Positions 1-8,559 of a DNA stretch of 64,000 nt are shown here, piece after piece. The notes beneath the pieces are model-generated. The model was not told the origin of the DNA. It made no database searches and saw only the letters and a list, made by a program, of their open reading frames with translations. The position numbers and the translations under genes are program-made. Each line of letters starts with the position of its first letter. Within the stretch, counting starts at the first letter, position 1. Source of the stretch: an uncultured Christensenellaceae bacterium (GTDB taxonomy: Bacteria > Bacillota > Clostridia > Christensenellales > Borkfalkiaceae); NCBI GenBank assembly GCA_910586825.1, contig CAJUJF010000007.1, positions 32,677 through 96,676 on the forward strand, written 5' to 3'.

Positions 1-1
1 G

Positions 2-508
2 TACATATCGCGCAAATTCGAAAACACGGGCGTGGATGCCGACGATCTGATTTCGATCGGGACGATCGGGTTGATCAAAGCGATCAATTCGTTCCGCACC
101 GACAAGAATATCAAACTTGCGACTTACGCTTCCCGCTGTATCGAAAACGAGATCCTCATGTACCTGCGCCGCAGCGTAAAGTTGAAGAGCGAGATCTCCT
201 TCGACGAGCCTTTGAACACCGACTTCGAAGGGAACGAACTTCTTCTTTCCGACGTGCTGGGGCTGGACAGCGAAACGGTGTACGGCGGGGTGGAGAGCAA
301 CGTCGAAAAAGAGCTTTTGAAAGAGGCGTTGCGCAAGCTCCCCGAACGGGAACGCAGGATCATGTACATGCGGTTCGGTCTGGGCGGACGGGAGGAGATG
401 ACGCAGAAAGACGTCGCCGACCGCCTCGGAATTTCGCAGAGCTATATATCCCGCCTCGAAAAGAAAATCATCGAGCGCCTGAAAAAAGAGATTTCGAAGC
501 TCGTTTAA
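2..508 (+). CDS. sigE: RNA polymerase sporulation sigma factor SigE (5' partial)
   Basis: Mother-cell sigma factor that directs RNA polymerase to early mother-cell sporulation genes. The reading frame is already open at base 2, so the N terminus and pro-sequence lie outside the window. Visible are region 2 (DDLISIGTIGLIKAI, KLATYASRCIENEILMYLRR) and the region 4 helix-turn-helix (TQKDVADRLGISQSYISRLE), which match Bacillus SigE closely and include the SigE-typical SFDEPLN stretch. The next gene is sigG, the classic sigE-sigG order; spoIIGA would be expected just upstream but cannot be seen. Confidence 0.95.
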   Translation, partial: YISRKFENTGVDADDLISIGTIGLIKAINSFRTDKNIKLATYASRCIENEILMYLRRSVKLKSEISFDEPLNTDFEGNELLLSDVLGLDSETVYGGVESNVEKELLKEALRKLPERERRIMYMRFGLGGREEMTQKDVADRLGISQSYISRLEKKIIERLKKEISKLV

Positions 509-567
509 AAAGAATCCGCCGCGCATAAAAACCGCAAGGATTGCCAAGACTGTGTTTCCCGACGCTT

Positions 568-583
568 ACATATTTCGATATGT
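568..583 (+). promoter_or_regulatory. Leader hairpin next to the sigG ribosome binding site
   Basis: ACATAT (568-573), TTCG loop (574-577), ATATGT (578-583) form a perfect 6-bp stem ending one base before the GGAGGT ribosome binding site at 585-590. It could limit translation of sigG from read-through sigE mRNA. The structure is seen directly; the role is inferred. Confidence 0.5.
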
Positions 584-594
584 CGGAGGTGAAT

Positions 595-1365
595 ATGTTG
601 CAGAAAGTGGTAATTTGCGGTGTGGATACCGCGGGGCTTCCCAAGCTCTCGGCAAAGGAGAACGAAGAACTAATGCGCCGTTTAAAGGCGGGCGACGAAT
701 GCGCGCGGGATAAGTTCATTGTCGGGAACATGCGTCTGGTGCTTTCTCTCGTGAAGCGGTTCTGGGCGAAAAACGCCAATGCGGACGACGTGTTTCAGGC
801 GGGGTGCGTGGGGCTGATCAAGGCGATCGACAATTTCAATCTGGATTTCAACGTAAAGTTTTCCACGTACGCGGTGCCGATGATCCTCGGCGAAATCAAG
901 CGGTATTTGCGCGACGGGAACAGCTTGCGGGTTTCGCGCTCGATCCGCGATACGGCGTACAAGATCTTGAAAGTGCGCGAGGGGCTGGAAGAGCGCGACG
1001 AAGAGGCGACGATCGAGCGGATCGCCGCCGAAATGCAGGTCGCGGAACGGGAAGTGGTATACGCGCTCGATGCGATTTCCGATCCCGTATCTCTGTACGA
1101 TCCCGTGTATAACAAGACGGGGGACACGCTTACGCTGGTCGATCAGCTCTACGACGAATCGCAGTCGGACGAGATCTGGACGGAGCGGGTTGCGCTGCGC
1201 GAAGCGATCAACCGCCTCACCGAGCGGGAGCGAAGGATCCTGATGCTGCGCTATTACGAGGGTAAGACGCAGACGGAAATTTCGGCGGAAGTCGGGATTT
1301 CGCAGGCGCAGGTGTCCCGTCTCGAAAAAACGGCGCTCAAACAGATCAAAGCGAACATCTCTTAA
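595..1365 (+). CDS. sigG: RNA polymerase sporulation sigma factor SigG
   Basis: Late forespore sigma factor. The N terminus MLQKVVICGVDTAGLPKL matches the SigG-type ICGVDT motif that anti-sigma factors recognise. Regions 2 (DDVFQAGCVGLIKAIDNF, KFSTYAVPMILGEIKRYLRD), 3 and 4 (TQTEISAEVGISQAQVSRLE) are intact, 256 aa, normal length. ATG 595 is chosen because GGAGGT at 585-590 lies 4 nt upstream; the frame stays open back to a TTG at 541 with no ribosome binding site there. It lies 86 nt after sigE with no terminator between, so read-through from sigE is possible. SigF of similar type is less likely because of the sigE neighbour. Confidence 0.93.
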   Translation: MLQKVVICGVDTAGLPKLSAKENEELMRRLKAGDECARDKFIVGNMRLVLSLVKRFWAKNANADDVFQAGCVGLIKAIDNFNLDFNVKFSTYAVPMILGEIKRYLRDGNSLRVSRSIRDTAYKILKVREGLEERDEEATIERIAAEMQVAEREVVYALDAISDPVSLYDPVYNKTGDTLTLVDQLYDESQSDEIWTERVALREAINRLTERERRILMLRYYEGKTQTEISAEVGISQAQVSRLEKTALKQIKANIS

Positions 1366-1415
1366 CGCTTGCCGGAACGGTTTGAAAAAGAGCGGAAAAA
1401 TATTCGGAAAAACAC

Positions 1416-1444
1416 TTGATTTTTACGGAGGGATATGGTAAAAT
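1416..1444 (+). promoter_or_regulatory. Sigma-A type promoter of the rimP-nusA-infB operon
   Basis: TTGATT (1416-1421), 17-bp spacer, TAAAAT (1439-1444). The predicted start near 1451 leaves a leader of about 78 nt before rimP. No other strong promoter is seen in the operon up to ribF. Confidence 0.75.
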
Positions 1445-1470
1445 AAAGACACTTAATCACTGAAAAGAGA

Positions 1471-1502
1471 TTGAGAGCGGGTTTCCGCTCTCAAATTTCT
1501 TT
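1471..1502 (+). terminator. Leader hairpin before rimP, possible attenuator
   Basis: TTGAGAGCGG (1471-1480) and CCGCTCTCAA (1485-1494) pair perfectly around a GTTT loop and are followed by ATTTCTTT (1495-1502), a weak U-rich tract. This resembles an imperfect intrinsic terminator in the mRNA leader. In Bacillus subtilis NusA limits its own operon through termination upstream of the rimP homologue; the same logic is inferred here, not shown. Confidence 0.55.
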
Positions 1503-1528
1503 ATGTGGAGATATTCGGAGGCAACGGT

Positions 1529-2011
1529 TTGCATAACGGTTCGCCGCACGGCGGCAGAAAAATAAAACCTCTTGCGGACACAGTGGAATTTCTTCGCCCG
1601 ATCGCGGAAGAAACGGGCGTGGAGATCGTGGACGCGGAATGGAATCAGCGCGAAGGCGCGCTGACGTTTTACATCGATAAAGAGGGCGGCGTCGACCTCG
1701 ACTGCTGCGAAAGGTTTCACCGTGCGATCGACGCGCCGCTCGACGAGTTCGACCCCACTTACGGCGAACCCTATACGCTCAACTGTTCGTCGCCCGGACT
1801 TGACCGTCCCTTTAAAACGGCGCGGGATTACGAACGGCATATCGGCGACAAGATCGAAGTGCGGCTGTATGCACCGTTCGAGGGGAAGAAGTGCTACGAG
1901 GGCGAACTGCTCTCTTATACCGACGGCGTGATCGCGATCCGCACCGAACGCGGGGAAGTCGCGATCCCTCGGGACAAGACGGCGAAAGTATGTCTTTTTA
2001 TCGACGTTTGA
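1529..2011 (+). CDS. rimP: Ribosome maturation factor RimP
   Basis: Needed for maturation of the 30S ribosomal subunit. The protein has the RimP N-terminal domain (VEFLRPIAEETGVEIVDAEW), the conserved SSPGLDRP motif near residue 90 and a C-terminal SH3-like domain, about 160 aa. Start chosen at TTG 1529 because GGAGG (1517-1521) is 7 nt upstream; the GTG at 1505 has no ribosome binding site. First gene of the rimP-nusA-rnpM-ylxQ-infB-rbfA operon, behind a leader hairpin that may act as an attenuator. Confidence 0.93.
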   Translation: MHNGSPHGGRKIKPLADTVEFLRPIAEETGVEIVDAEWNQREGALTFYIDKEGGVDLDCCERFHRAIDAPLDEFDPTYGEPYTLNCSSPGLDRPFKTARDYERHIGDKIEVRLYAPFEGKKCYEGELLSYTDGVIAIRTERGEVAIPRDKTAKVCLFIDV

Positions 2012-2050
2012 ACAACAAAAGAATTTCGTGAAATTTATTAAGGAGTGATT

Positions 2051-3205
2051 ATGGTTAATAAGGATTTCTTTGCGGCGCTTGCCGACTTGGAACGGGAAAA
2101 GGGGATCGGTCAGGAAGTGTTTATCGAAGCGCTCTCGAACGCGCTCGCTTCCGCCTATAAGAAACAGTTCTTCGGGGATGCGGGCAACGTGGAAGTTCGA
2201 CTGAATCCCGAAAAGAACACGATCCGGTTCTTTCTGATTCAGACCGTCGTAGACGGCGACGAACTGAACGACGGCGAGATTTATCTCGAAGACGCGCAGA
2301 TGAAAAAGAAAAACGCCAAGGTCGGCGACGTGCTTACCGAAGAATTCGTACCCAAGGATTTTTCGAGAATCGCGGCGCAGACGGCGAAGCAGGTCATTCT
2401 GCAAAAGTTACATGAAACCGAGCGCGACAACACGCTTTCGGAATTCTCCGACAAAGAGGGGGAGATTCTGAGCGGGCTTGTGCGCAAAGTGGACATGAAA
2501 AACGTTTATATCGAACTGGGCAAAGGTCAGATCGAGGGCTTGCTGTTGCCGCAGGATCAGGTTCCCGGAGAGCGCTATAACGCGGGGGACAAGATCAAAG
2601 TGTACGTAAAACGCGTGCGTTCCGGCGGAAGAAACGCGCAGGTCATGGTGTCCCGCGCCGCGCCCGGATTCGTGAAGCGGCTGTTCGAGGAAGAAGTTCC
2701 CGAAATCAAGTCGGGTACGGTGATCGTGAAGTCGATCGCGCGCGAACCCGGTCACAGGACCAAAATGGCGATCTCGACGGATGATGCGCGCATCGATCCC
2801 GTCGGCGCGTGCGTCGGCAACAAGGGCGCGCGGGTCAACGCGGTCGTCGCGGAACTCGGCGGCGAAAAGATCGACATCATTCTTTGGAGCGAAAATCCGC
2901 TCGAATTCATCGCGAAAGCGCTCTCGCCCGCGACGGTCGTTTCGGTGACGCAGATCGGCGAAAAGTCGGCGGTCGCCGTCGTACCGGACGAAAAGCTTTC
3001 GCTTGCCATCGGCAGAGACGGGCAGAACGCGCGGCTTGCCGCGCGGCTCACGGGTTGGAAAATCGACGTGAAGAGCGAATCGGCGGCGGAGAAAATGAAC
3101 CTCGAAGGGTATCAGGACGAGTCGGCGGACGTGGAACCGTCTTTGGCGGAAGCGGAACTTCCCGTTTCCGAAGAGGAGACCCCTGCGGAGATCACGGAGG
3201 AGTAA
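2051..3205 (+). CDS. nusA: Transcription termination/antitermination factor NusA
   Basis: Binds RNA polymerase and nascent RNA to adjust pausing and termination. The 384-aa protein has the N-terminal polymerase-binding domain (about 1-125), S1 domain (about 133-200), and KH1/KH2 domains carrying GACVGNKGARV and AIGRDGQNARLAARLTGW. The C-terminal tail is short, acidic and Glu-rich, as in Firmicutes, with no AR repeats. ATG 2051 follows AAGGAG at 2040-2045. The stop codon is directly followed by the ATG of rnpM (3206), so translation is coupled. Confidence 0.96.
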   Translation: MVNKDFFAALADLEREKGIGQEVFIEALSNALASAYKKQFFGDAGNVEVRLNPEKNTIRFFLIQTVVDGDELNDGEIYLEDAQMKKKNAKVGDVLTEEFVPKDFSRIAAQTAKQVILQKLHETERDNTLSEFSDKEGEILSGLVRKVDMKNVYIELGKGQIEGLLLPQDQVPGERYNAGDKIKVYVKRVRSGGRNAQVMVSRAAPGFVKRLFEEEVPEIKSGTVIVKSIAREPGHRTKMAISTDDARIDPVGACVGNKGARVNAVVAELGGEKIDIILWSENPLEFIAKALSPATVVSVTQIGEKSAVAVVPDEKLSLAIGRDGQNARLAARLTGWKIDVKSESAAEKMNLEGYQDESADVEPSLAEAELPVSEEETPAEITEE

Positions 3206-3478
3206 ATGCCCAAACAGAAGAAAATTCCCCTTCGTACCTGCGTCGCCTGCCGCGGAGAAAAGCCCAAAAAGGAGATGCTGCGCATCGTGAAGAACGCGGC
3301 GGGGGAGATCCGTCTGGATTTTTCCGGCAAACTCCCGGGGCGCGGCGCTTATATCTGCAACGACGAAGCGTGCGTGAAAAAACTGCGCCGCTATAAGCTT
3401 CTGCATAAGACCTTTTCCGCAGACGTGAGCGAAGAGATTTACGCGCGGATCGAGGAGGAATTTCTTGGCGGGAAATAA
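3206..3478 (+). CDS. rnpM: RNase P modulator RnpM (YlxR family)
   Basis: Small basic RNA-binding protein, 90 aa. The YlxR signature PLRTCVACRGEKPKKEMLRIV sits at residues 8-28, followed by GRGAYIC and a second Cys (EACVKKL). In Bacillus the homologue binds the RNase P RNA and modulates its activity, which gave it the name RnpM. Its place between nusA and the L7Ae-like gene is the standard Firmicute arrangement. It overlaps the next gene by 14 nt. Confidence 0.93.
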   Translation: MPKQKKIPLRTCVACRGEKPKKEMLRIVKNAAGEIRLDFSGKLPGRGAYICNDEACVKKLRRYKLLHKTFSADVSEEIYARIEEEFLGGK

Positions 3479-3758
3479 AATCACGGCATACCTCGGGTTT
3501 GCGCGGCGCGCGGGAAAACTCACGCTCGGCGTGAACGCGGCGTGTTGCGCGCGCGGAGTGCGGTTGCTGGTTGCCGATCTTTCGGCTTCCGAGAATACGA
3601 AAAAAGAGATCGAAAAACTCGCGCGGAAGTTTTCCTGTCCCGTCGTCTGGACGGAGGGGCTGGAAGAACTGACGGGAAAGGCGTCGTGCAAACTTGCGGC
3701 GCTGCGGGAAGAACACCTTGCACGGGCGATTCTCGAATCGTCGGGCAAAGCAGAGTAG
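3465..3758 (+). CDS. ylxQ: L7Ae-family ribosomal protein YlxQ
   Basis: K-turn RNA-binding protein of the L7Ae/L30e family, 97 aa. Sequence ITAYLGFARRAGKLTLGVNA and LLVADLSASENTKKEIE match the family core. It starts at TTG 3465 inside the end of rnpM; GAGGAGG at 3451-3457 supports this. The gene is followed by infB after a short gap. Its cellular target is not settled even in model bacteria. Confidence 0.88.
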   Translation: MAGNKITAYLGFARRAGKLTLGVNAACCARGVRLLVADLSASENTKKEIEKLARKFSCPVVWTEGLEELTGKASCKLAALREEHLARAILESSGKAE

Positions 3759-3768
3759 AGGAGGAGCT

Positions 3769-6405
3769 ATGGCTTACGACAACATCGAAAAATTAGGCGC
3801 GCTTTTAACGGACGGCAATACCGCCGCCCTGCAAAAGTCGATTTCTGCGAACGAAAAACGCCTTTCGGAGCTGATGAAAAAACTCGGGGAGATGGAGACC
3901 GCCGCGTCCCTGCGCGCGGAAGAAGAAGCGCGTAAAGCCGCGGAAGAAGCGATCGCGAAAAGAGAGGCGCAGCGCGCGCAGGAAGAGGCGGAACTTGCCG
4001 AACGCCTTGCGCGCGAAAAGGCGGAGGCGGAAAAACGCGCCGCGGAAGAGGCGAAAAAATCGGCGGAAGCGCCTGCGCCGCAGCCCGTTCCCGCGCCGCC
4101 CGCCGCAAGCACCAAGCCCGCGCCGCGTCCGCCGTATACGGCAAATGCGGGACAGCAGAATGCAAACCGCCCCGCTTCCGGCGCGCCCCAGCGGCAGACT
4201 TTCCGTCCCGACAACGGCAGACCCGCGTACAACGGCAACGGTCAGCGCCCCGCGTATAACGCGAACGGCGCGCGTCCGCCGTTCAATGCGAACCGCCCCG
4301 CGTACAACGGGAACGGTCAGCGTCCTCCTTACAACGGCGCCGCCCGTCCCGGACAGAATCCCCGTCCGCCGTTCGGCGCGCGTCCGCAGGGACAGACGGG
4401 GCGTCCGATCGGAAGCAGACCCGCGGGCATGCCCATGCGTCCCGCGCCTGTTACGCCCGCGCCCGTGCAACGCAGAGAGCCGGCGAAGAAATACGATAAA
4501 ACTTACGTGGAGCGCCGTCCCGTCAACAAACGGGCGCTCGTTCGCCAGCAGGGCGCGAGCATCGGTGATTTCGATGAGGAGAAGAGCGGTTACCGCAAGG
4601 CGCGTTTCGGGAAGAAGGGCGGCAGAAAAGAGACGCAGACGATCAAGATCGAACACGCCGTCGTGACTTCGCGCGAAATTCCCATCAAGGTGCTATCGGA
4701 AAAGCTCGGGATTTCGGCGGTGGAAATCACGAAACGCCTTTTCAAAGAAGGCATTATGAAGACGGTGAACGAATCGGTGGATTACGATAACGCGGCCTTT
4801 ATCGCGCTCGAACTCGGCATCGATCTCGAATACAAACCGATCCAGACGGCGGAAGAGGCGCTGTTCGAAGAACACGACGCGGATTCGGACGAATTGCTCG
4901 TCACGCGCGCGCCCGTCGTTACGGTGATGGGTCACGTCGATCACGGTAAGACTTCCCTGCTCGATAAGATCCGTTCTTCCAACGTGACGGAAGGGGAAGC
5001 GGGCGGCATCACGCAGAGTATCGGCGCCTACACCGTCACGCTCGGCGACGGAAAAAACATCACGTTTATCGATACGCCCGGACACGCGGCGTTTACGGCG
5101 ATGCGCGCGCGCGGCGCGAAAGTGACGGATATCGTAGTTCTCGTCGTTGCGGCGGACGACGGCATCATGCCTCAGACGGTGGAAGCGATCGACCATGCCA
5201 AGGCGGCGGACGTTCCGATCATCGTCGCCATGAATAAAATGGATAAACAGCAGGTCAATCCCGACAAGGTCAAGCAAGGGCTTATGAATTACGACCTCGT
5301 GCCGGAAGAATGGGGCGGCGACGTCATCGTCGTGCCCGTTTCCGCAAAGACGGGCGACGGAATCGACGCGCTTTTGGAAAATATCTGGCTGGTTGCGGAG
5401 ATGCAGGAACTCACCGCGAATCCCGAACGGAAGGCAAAAGGCGTCGTGATCGAGGCGAAACTCGACAAGGGCAAGGGTCCCGTCGCAAGCGTGCTCGTTC
5501 AGAACGGAACGCTGCACACGGGAGACTTCCTGATTTCCGGCATGACGACGGGAAAAGTGCGCGCCATGATCGACGACAAGGGCAGAACGGTGAAAGAAGC
5601 GGGACCTTCGACCGCCGTTTCCGTACTCGGACTCGAAGAGGTGCCGAACGCGGGGGATACCATTTTTGCGGTGGAACAGAGTCTCATGAAAAAGGTACAG
5701 GACGAGCGCAAGGTGTTGCAGCGCGAATCCATGATCAAGGAGACGCAAAAAGTTACGCTCGACGACGTGTTCCGTCAGGTCGCCGAGGGCAACATGAAAG
5801 AGTTGAACGTCATCGTCAAAGGCGACGTGCAGGGATCGGTGGAAGCGGTCCGCAGTTCTCTCGAAAAGCTTTCCAACGAGGAAGTGCGCGTAAAGGTGAT
5901 CCATGCGGGCGCGGGCGCGATCAGCGAGAACGACGTCATGCTCGCAGACTCCGCCAACGCGATCATCGTGGGATTCAACGTCCGTCCGGACAGCAAGGCG
6001 AAAACGCTTGCCGAACGCAGTAAGGTCGACGTGCGTTCCTATCGCATCATCTACGAACTGCTCGACGATATCGAAGCGGCGCTCAAAGGCATGCTTTCGC
6101 CCAAATACCGCGAAGTATATATGGGAAAGGCGGAAGTGCGCCAGACCTTCAACATTACGGGCGTCGGCGTCGTTGCGGGCTGTCTCGTGACGGAAGGCAA
6201 GCTCGTGCGCGGCGGGAAGTTGCGGATTTACCGCGACGACGTGATGATCGTCGAGGGCAACGTAAAACAGTTGAAACATTATAAAGACGAAGCGAAAGAA
6301 ATCGCGGCGGGACTCGAATGCGGTTGCGCGATCGAAAACTTCAACGAAATCAAGATCGGCGACTTTATCGAATGTTATCTCATCGAGGAGATCAAACAGG
6401 CATGA
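3769..6405 (+). CDS. infB: Translation initiation factor IF-2
   Basis: GTPase that brings initiator tRNA to the 30S subunit. 878 aa, long for the family. Order: a Lys/Glu/Ala-rich helical N-terminal part (to about residue 110), a disordered Arg/Tyr/Asn/Pro-rich segment (about 110-240), an IF2_N domain (IPIKVLSEKLGISAVEITKRL), the G domain with MGHVDHGKTS near residue 387, DTPGHAAF, NKMDK and SAK, then domains II-IV. ATG 3769 follows GAGGAGGAGC; an in-frame upstream ATG at 3694 lies within ylxQ and lacks a site. Its stop overlaps the rbfA start (ATGA). Confidence 0.97.
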   Translation: MAYDNIEKLGALLTDGNTAALQKSISANEKRLSELMKKLGEMETAASLRAEEEARKAAEEAIAKREAQRAQEEAELAERLAREKAEAEKRAAEEAKKSAEAPAPQPVPAPPAASTKPAPRPPYTANAGQQNANRPASGAPQRQTFRPDNGRPAYNGNGQRPAYNANGARPPFNANRPAYNGNGQRPPYNGAARPGQNPRPPFGARPQGQTGRPIGSRPAGMPMRPAPVTPAPVQRREPAKKYDKTYVERRPVNKRALVRQQGASIGDFDEEKSGYRKARFGKKGGRKETQTIKIEHAVVTSREIPIKVLSEKLGISAVEITKRLFKEGIMKTVNESVDYDNAAFIALELGIDLEYKPIQTAEEALFEEHDADSDELLVTRAPVVTVMGHVDHGKTSLLDKIRSSNVTEGEAGGITQSIGAYTVTLGDGKNITFIDTPGHAAFTAMRARGAKVTDIVVLVVAADDGIMPQTVEAIDHAKAADVPIIVAMNKMDKQQVNPDKVKQGLMNYDLVPEEWGGDVIVVPVSAKTGDGIDALLENIWLVAEMQELTANPERKAKGVVIEAKLDKGKGPVASVLVQNGTLHTGDFLISGMTTGKVRAMIDDKGRTVKEAGPSTAVSVLGLEEVPNAGDTIFAVEQSLMKKVQDERKVLQRESMIKETQKVTLDDVFRQVAEGNMKELNVIVKGDVQGSVEAVRSSLEKLSNEEVRVKVIHAGAGAISENDVMLADSANAIIVGFNVRPDSKAKTLAERSKVDVRSYRIIYELLDDIEAALKGMLSPKYREVYMGKAEVRQTFNITGVGVVAGCLVTEGKLVRGGKLRIYRDDVMIVEGNVKQLKHYKDEAKEIAAGLECGCAIENFNEIKIGDFIECYLIEEIKQA

Positions 6406-6764
6406 CGGCGCGTACCGATCGTTTGGACAGCGAATACAGGAAAGAGATCTCCGCGATTCTGGCGGGCGCGCTCAGGAATAAAGAGCCGTCGATGAAAGGG
6501 CTTGTCAGCGTGACGGAAGCGATTGTCGCGCCCGATCTGAAAACCGCCAAAATCTATGTGAGCGTCTACGCCGTTTCTCCCGCGCAAAAAGCGGAGACGA
6601 TGCGGGCGATCTGCGAAAACGCGGGATTTATCCGCAAAGAGCTTTCGAAAGTGATGCGGATGCGGACGGTTCCCGCGCTCACATTTTTGGAAGATAAGAG
6701 CATGGAATACGGACAGAAAATGGACGATCTCTTTGCCAAGATTCATAAGGACGAAAATCAGTGA
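6402..6764 (+). CDS. rbfA: Ribosome-binding factor A
   Basis: Binds the 30S subunit and helps late 16S rRNA processing and cold adaptation. 120 aa, normal length, with the single KH-like fold: RLDSEYRKEISAIL, ITEA-like VSVTEAIVAPDLKTAKIYVS and the C-terminal RTVPALTFLEDKSMEYGQKMDDLF. The start overlaps the infB stop (ATGA at 6402-6405) and its stop overlaps the GTG of the next gene, so the three genes are translationally coupled. Confidence 0.95.
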   Translation: MTARTDRLDSEYRKEISAILAGALRNKEPSMKGLVSVTEAIVAPDLKTAKIYVSVYAVSPAQKAETMRAICENAGFIRKELSKVMRMRTVPALTFLEDKSMEYGQKMDDLFAKIHKDENQ

Positions 6765-7729
6765 ATACCATTGCGGAAATTGCCGCCGTCATTCGGAAAC
6801 TGAAAAGCGCGCTGATCTTTACGCACGTGCGGCCGGACGGCGATACCGTCGGCTGCGGGATCGCGCTTTCCCGCGCGCTCGATTTGCTCGGCATCCGAAA
6901 TCAGCTTCTGAATGAAGGGGAGATCCCCGAAAAATTAAGTTTTTTAAAAGGGACGGAGAAGTTTCTCCGTGCGCCCGTTATCGACGCCGAAGGGTACATT
7001 TGCGTGGACACGAGCGACGAAGCGCGGCTCGGAGAACTGCAAAGCGTCTATGCGAACGGCGTGCGGAAGGGAAAAGTGACGGTGAATATCGATCACCACG
7101 TCGCCAACACCCGTTTCGCCGCCTACAACTTCGTGCGGGACCGCGCGAGCAACTGCGAAAACGTGGCGGAACTCATCCGCGCGCTCGGCGTAAAAGAAGA
7201 CGGACAGATTTCCCGCGCGCTCATGACGGGCATGGTCACCGATTCGGGCGGGTTCTCTCACAGCGACGTGAACGGCGATACCTTCCGCGAAGCGGCGCTC
7301 TGCGCGGACGGCGGCGCGGAAGTCAACGCGATCACGTACGAGGTGTTCAAGCGGCAGACCAAGGCGCGCGCGCAGATGTATGCGGAGACGATTTCTTCCC
7401 TGCGTTTTTTCCTCGGCGACGCGCTTGCGATCGCCCTCGTCACGCAGGAAAAGCTGAACCGATACGGTTTGAAGCAGGACGCGACGGAGGGTATCGTCGA
7501 CTTCGCGCTTTCGATCGACTCGGTGGAAGTCAGCGTCTGTCTGATGGAGGCGAAGCGCGGGCAGTATAAGGCGTCTTTCCGCTCCAAGGGAAAAGTAAAC
7601 GTAAACGAAGTCGCGCGCAAGTTCGGCGGCGGCGGACATATCCTCGCTTCCGGATGCATGCTGTTCGGGGATATCGAAGAGATCTACGACCGCCTTTCAT
7701 TCGCGGTGGCGCAAGCCGGTAATTTATGA
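6761..7729 (+). CDS. nrnA: DHH-family phosphoesterase (NrnA-like oligoribonuclease / pAp phosphatase)
   Basis: Predicted to degrade short RNA oligomers and dephosphorylate 3'-phosphoadenosine 5'-phosphate. The DHH domain shows THVRPDGDTVG, CVDTSDEARLG and the signature NIDHHVAN; the C-terminal DHHA1 domain shows FGGGGHILASGC. 322 aa. GTG start 6761 overlaps the rbfA stop; the stop overlaps truB. Its place between rbfA and truB is the usual one in Firmicutes. The dual activity is known for the Bacillus family member and is inferred here. Confidence 0.9.
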   Translation: MNTIAEIAAVIRKLKSALIFTHVRPDGDTVGCGIALSRALDLLGIRNQLLNEGEIPEKLSFLKGTEKFLRAPVIDAEGYICVDTSDEARLGELQSVYANGVRKGKVTVNIDHHVANTRFAAYNFVRDRASNCENVAELIRALGVKEDGQISRALMTGMVTDSGGFSHSDVNGDTFREAALCADGGAEVNAITYEVFKRQTKARAQMYAETISSLRFFLGDALAIALVTQEKLNRYGLKQDATEGIVDFALSIDSVEVSVCLMEAKRGQYKASFRSKGKVNVNEVARKFGGGGHILASGCMLFGDIEEIYDRLSFAVAQAGNL

Positions 7730-8559
7730 CGGGTTTTATAAATGTTTTTAAAGAAGAGGGGGTTTCCTCGGCGTACGTGACCAATCGGATCAAGCGACTT
7801 TGCCGACTGTCCGTCGGACACATGGGTACGCTCGATCCGCTCGCTTCGGGAATCCTTCCCGTAGGCGTGGGGAACGCAACCCGCCTCTTCGATTATTTTT
7901 CGGACAAGACCAAGGTTTACGAGGCGAAGTTCCGATTCGGCGCGACGACAGAAACGCTCGACCGCGAGGGCGAGATCGTATCGGGCGGACGGATTCCGTC
8001 CGCTTCGGAAATCGCGGGCGCGCTTCCCGCTTTGACGGGGGTGATCGAACAGATCCCTCCGCGTTTCAGCGCGAAGAGCGTAAACGGGAAACGCGGGTAC
8101 GAACTTGCGCGCGCGGGCGCGGAGTTCACGCTTCCGCCGAAGAGAGTGCGGATCGAAGCGTTCGTACTGACGGGGCAGACCGCGACGGACGAATATTCTT
8201 TCCGCATTGCGTGCGGGGGCGGGACTTATATCCGTTCGCTTGCGCGCGATCTTGCCGCGGCGCTCGGCACGCAGGCGTACATGACGGCGCTCTGCCGCAC
8301 GCAGAGCGGGATTTTTACGGCGGAAACGTCCGTGCCGCTCGACCGTCTTACCAAGGAAAATTTGTCCGAATACCTCATTCCGACGGAAAACGTGTTGCCG
8401 TTTCCCGTGCTGGACGACGCCGACCCGCGCATTTTCAACGGGGTTGCCGTGCCGTGCGGCCGTGCGGACGGCAGATACAAACTGTATGCGGACGGGAACT
8501 TTTACGGGCTTGCCGTCGTGGAAAACGGATTTGCCCGCGCGGAGAAAAAGCTGTGTTGA
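7726..8559 (+). CDS. truB: tRNA pseudouridine-55 synthase TruB
   Basis: Converts U55 of the tRNA T-loop to pseudouridine. 277 aa. The catalytic motif HMGTLDPLASGILPVGVG carries the expected Asp at residue 37; KVYEAKFRFG, PRFSAKSVNGKRGYELARAG and GGGTYIRSLARDL are all TruB blocks. The start overlaps the nrnA stop (ATGA) and the end overlaps ribF by 7 nt, so it belongs to the translation operon. Confidence 0.95.
   Translation: MTGFINVFKEEGVSSAYVTNRIKRLCRLSVGHMGTLDPLASGILPVGVGNATRLFDYFSDKTKVYEAKFRFGATTETLDREGEIVSGGRIPSASEIAGALPALTGVIEQIPPRFSAKSVNGKRGYELARAGAEFTLPPKRVRIEAFVLTGQTATDEYSFRIACGGGTYIRSLARDLAAALGTQAYMTALCRTQSGIFTAETSVPLDRLTKENLSEYLIPTENVLPFPVLDDADPRIFNGVAVPCGRADGRYKLYADGNFYGLAVVENGFARAEKKLC

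Noticed and set aside
2408..3748. 446-codon minus-strand frame opposite nusA-ylxQ, and similar long frames opposite infB (4693-6279) and the lipoprotein gene (13845-15290 plus)
   Set aside because: Antisense shadows of well supported genes; no domain, start site or operon logic.
4200..4400. Short direct repeats that could suggest a CRISPR or tandem repeat array
   Set aside because: They are in frame within infB, imperfect, and encode the low-complexity Asn/Arg/Tyr segment; no regular spacers.
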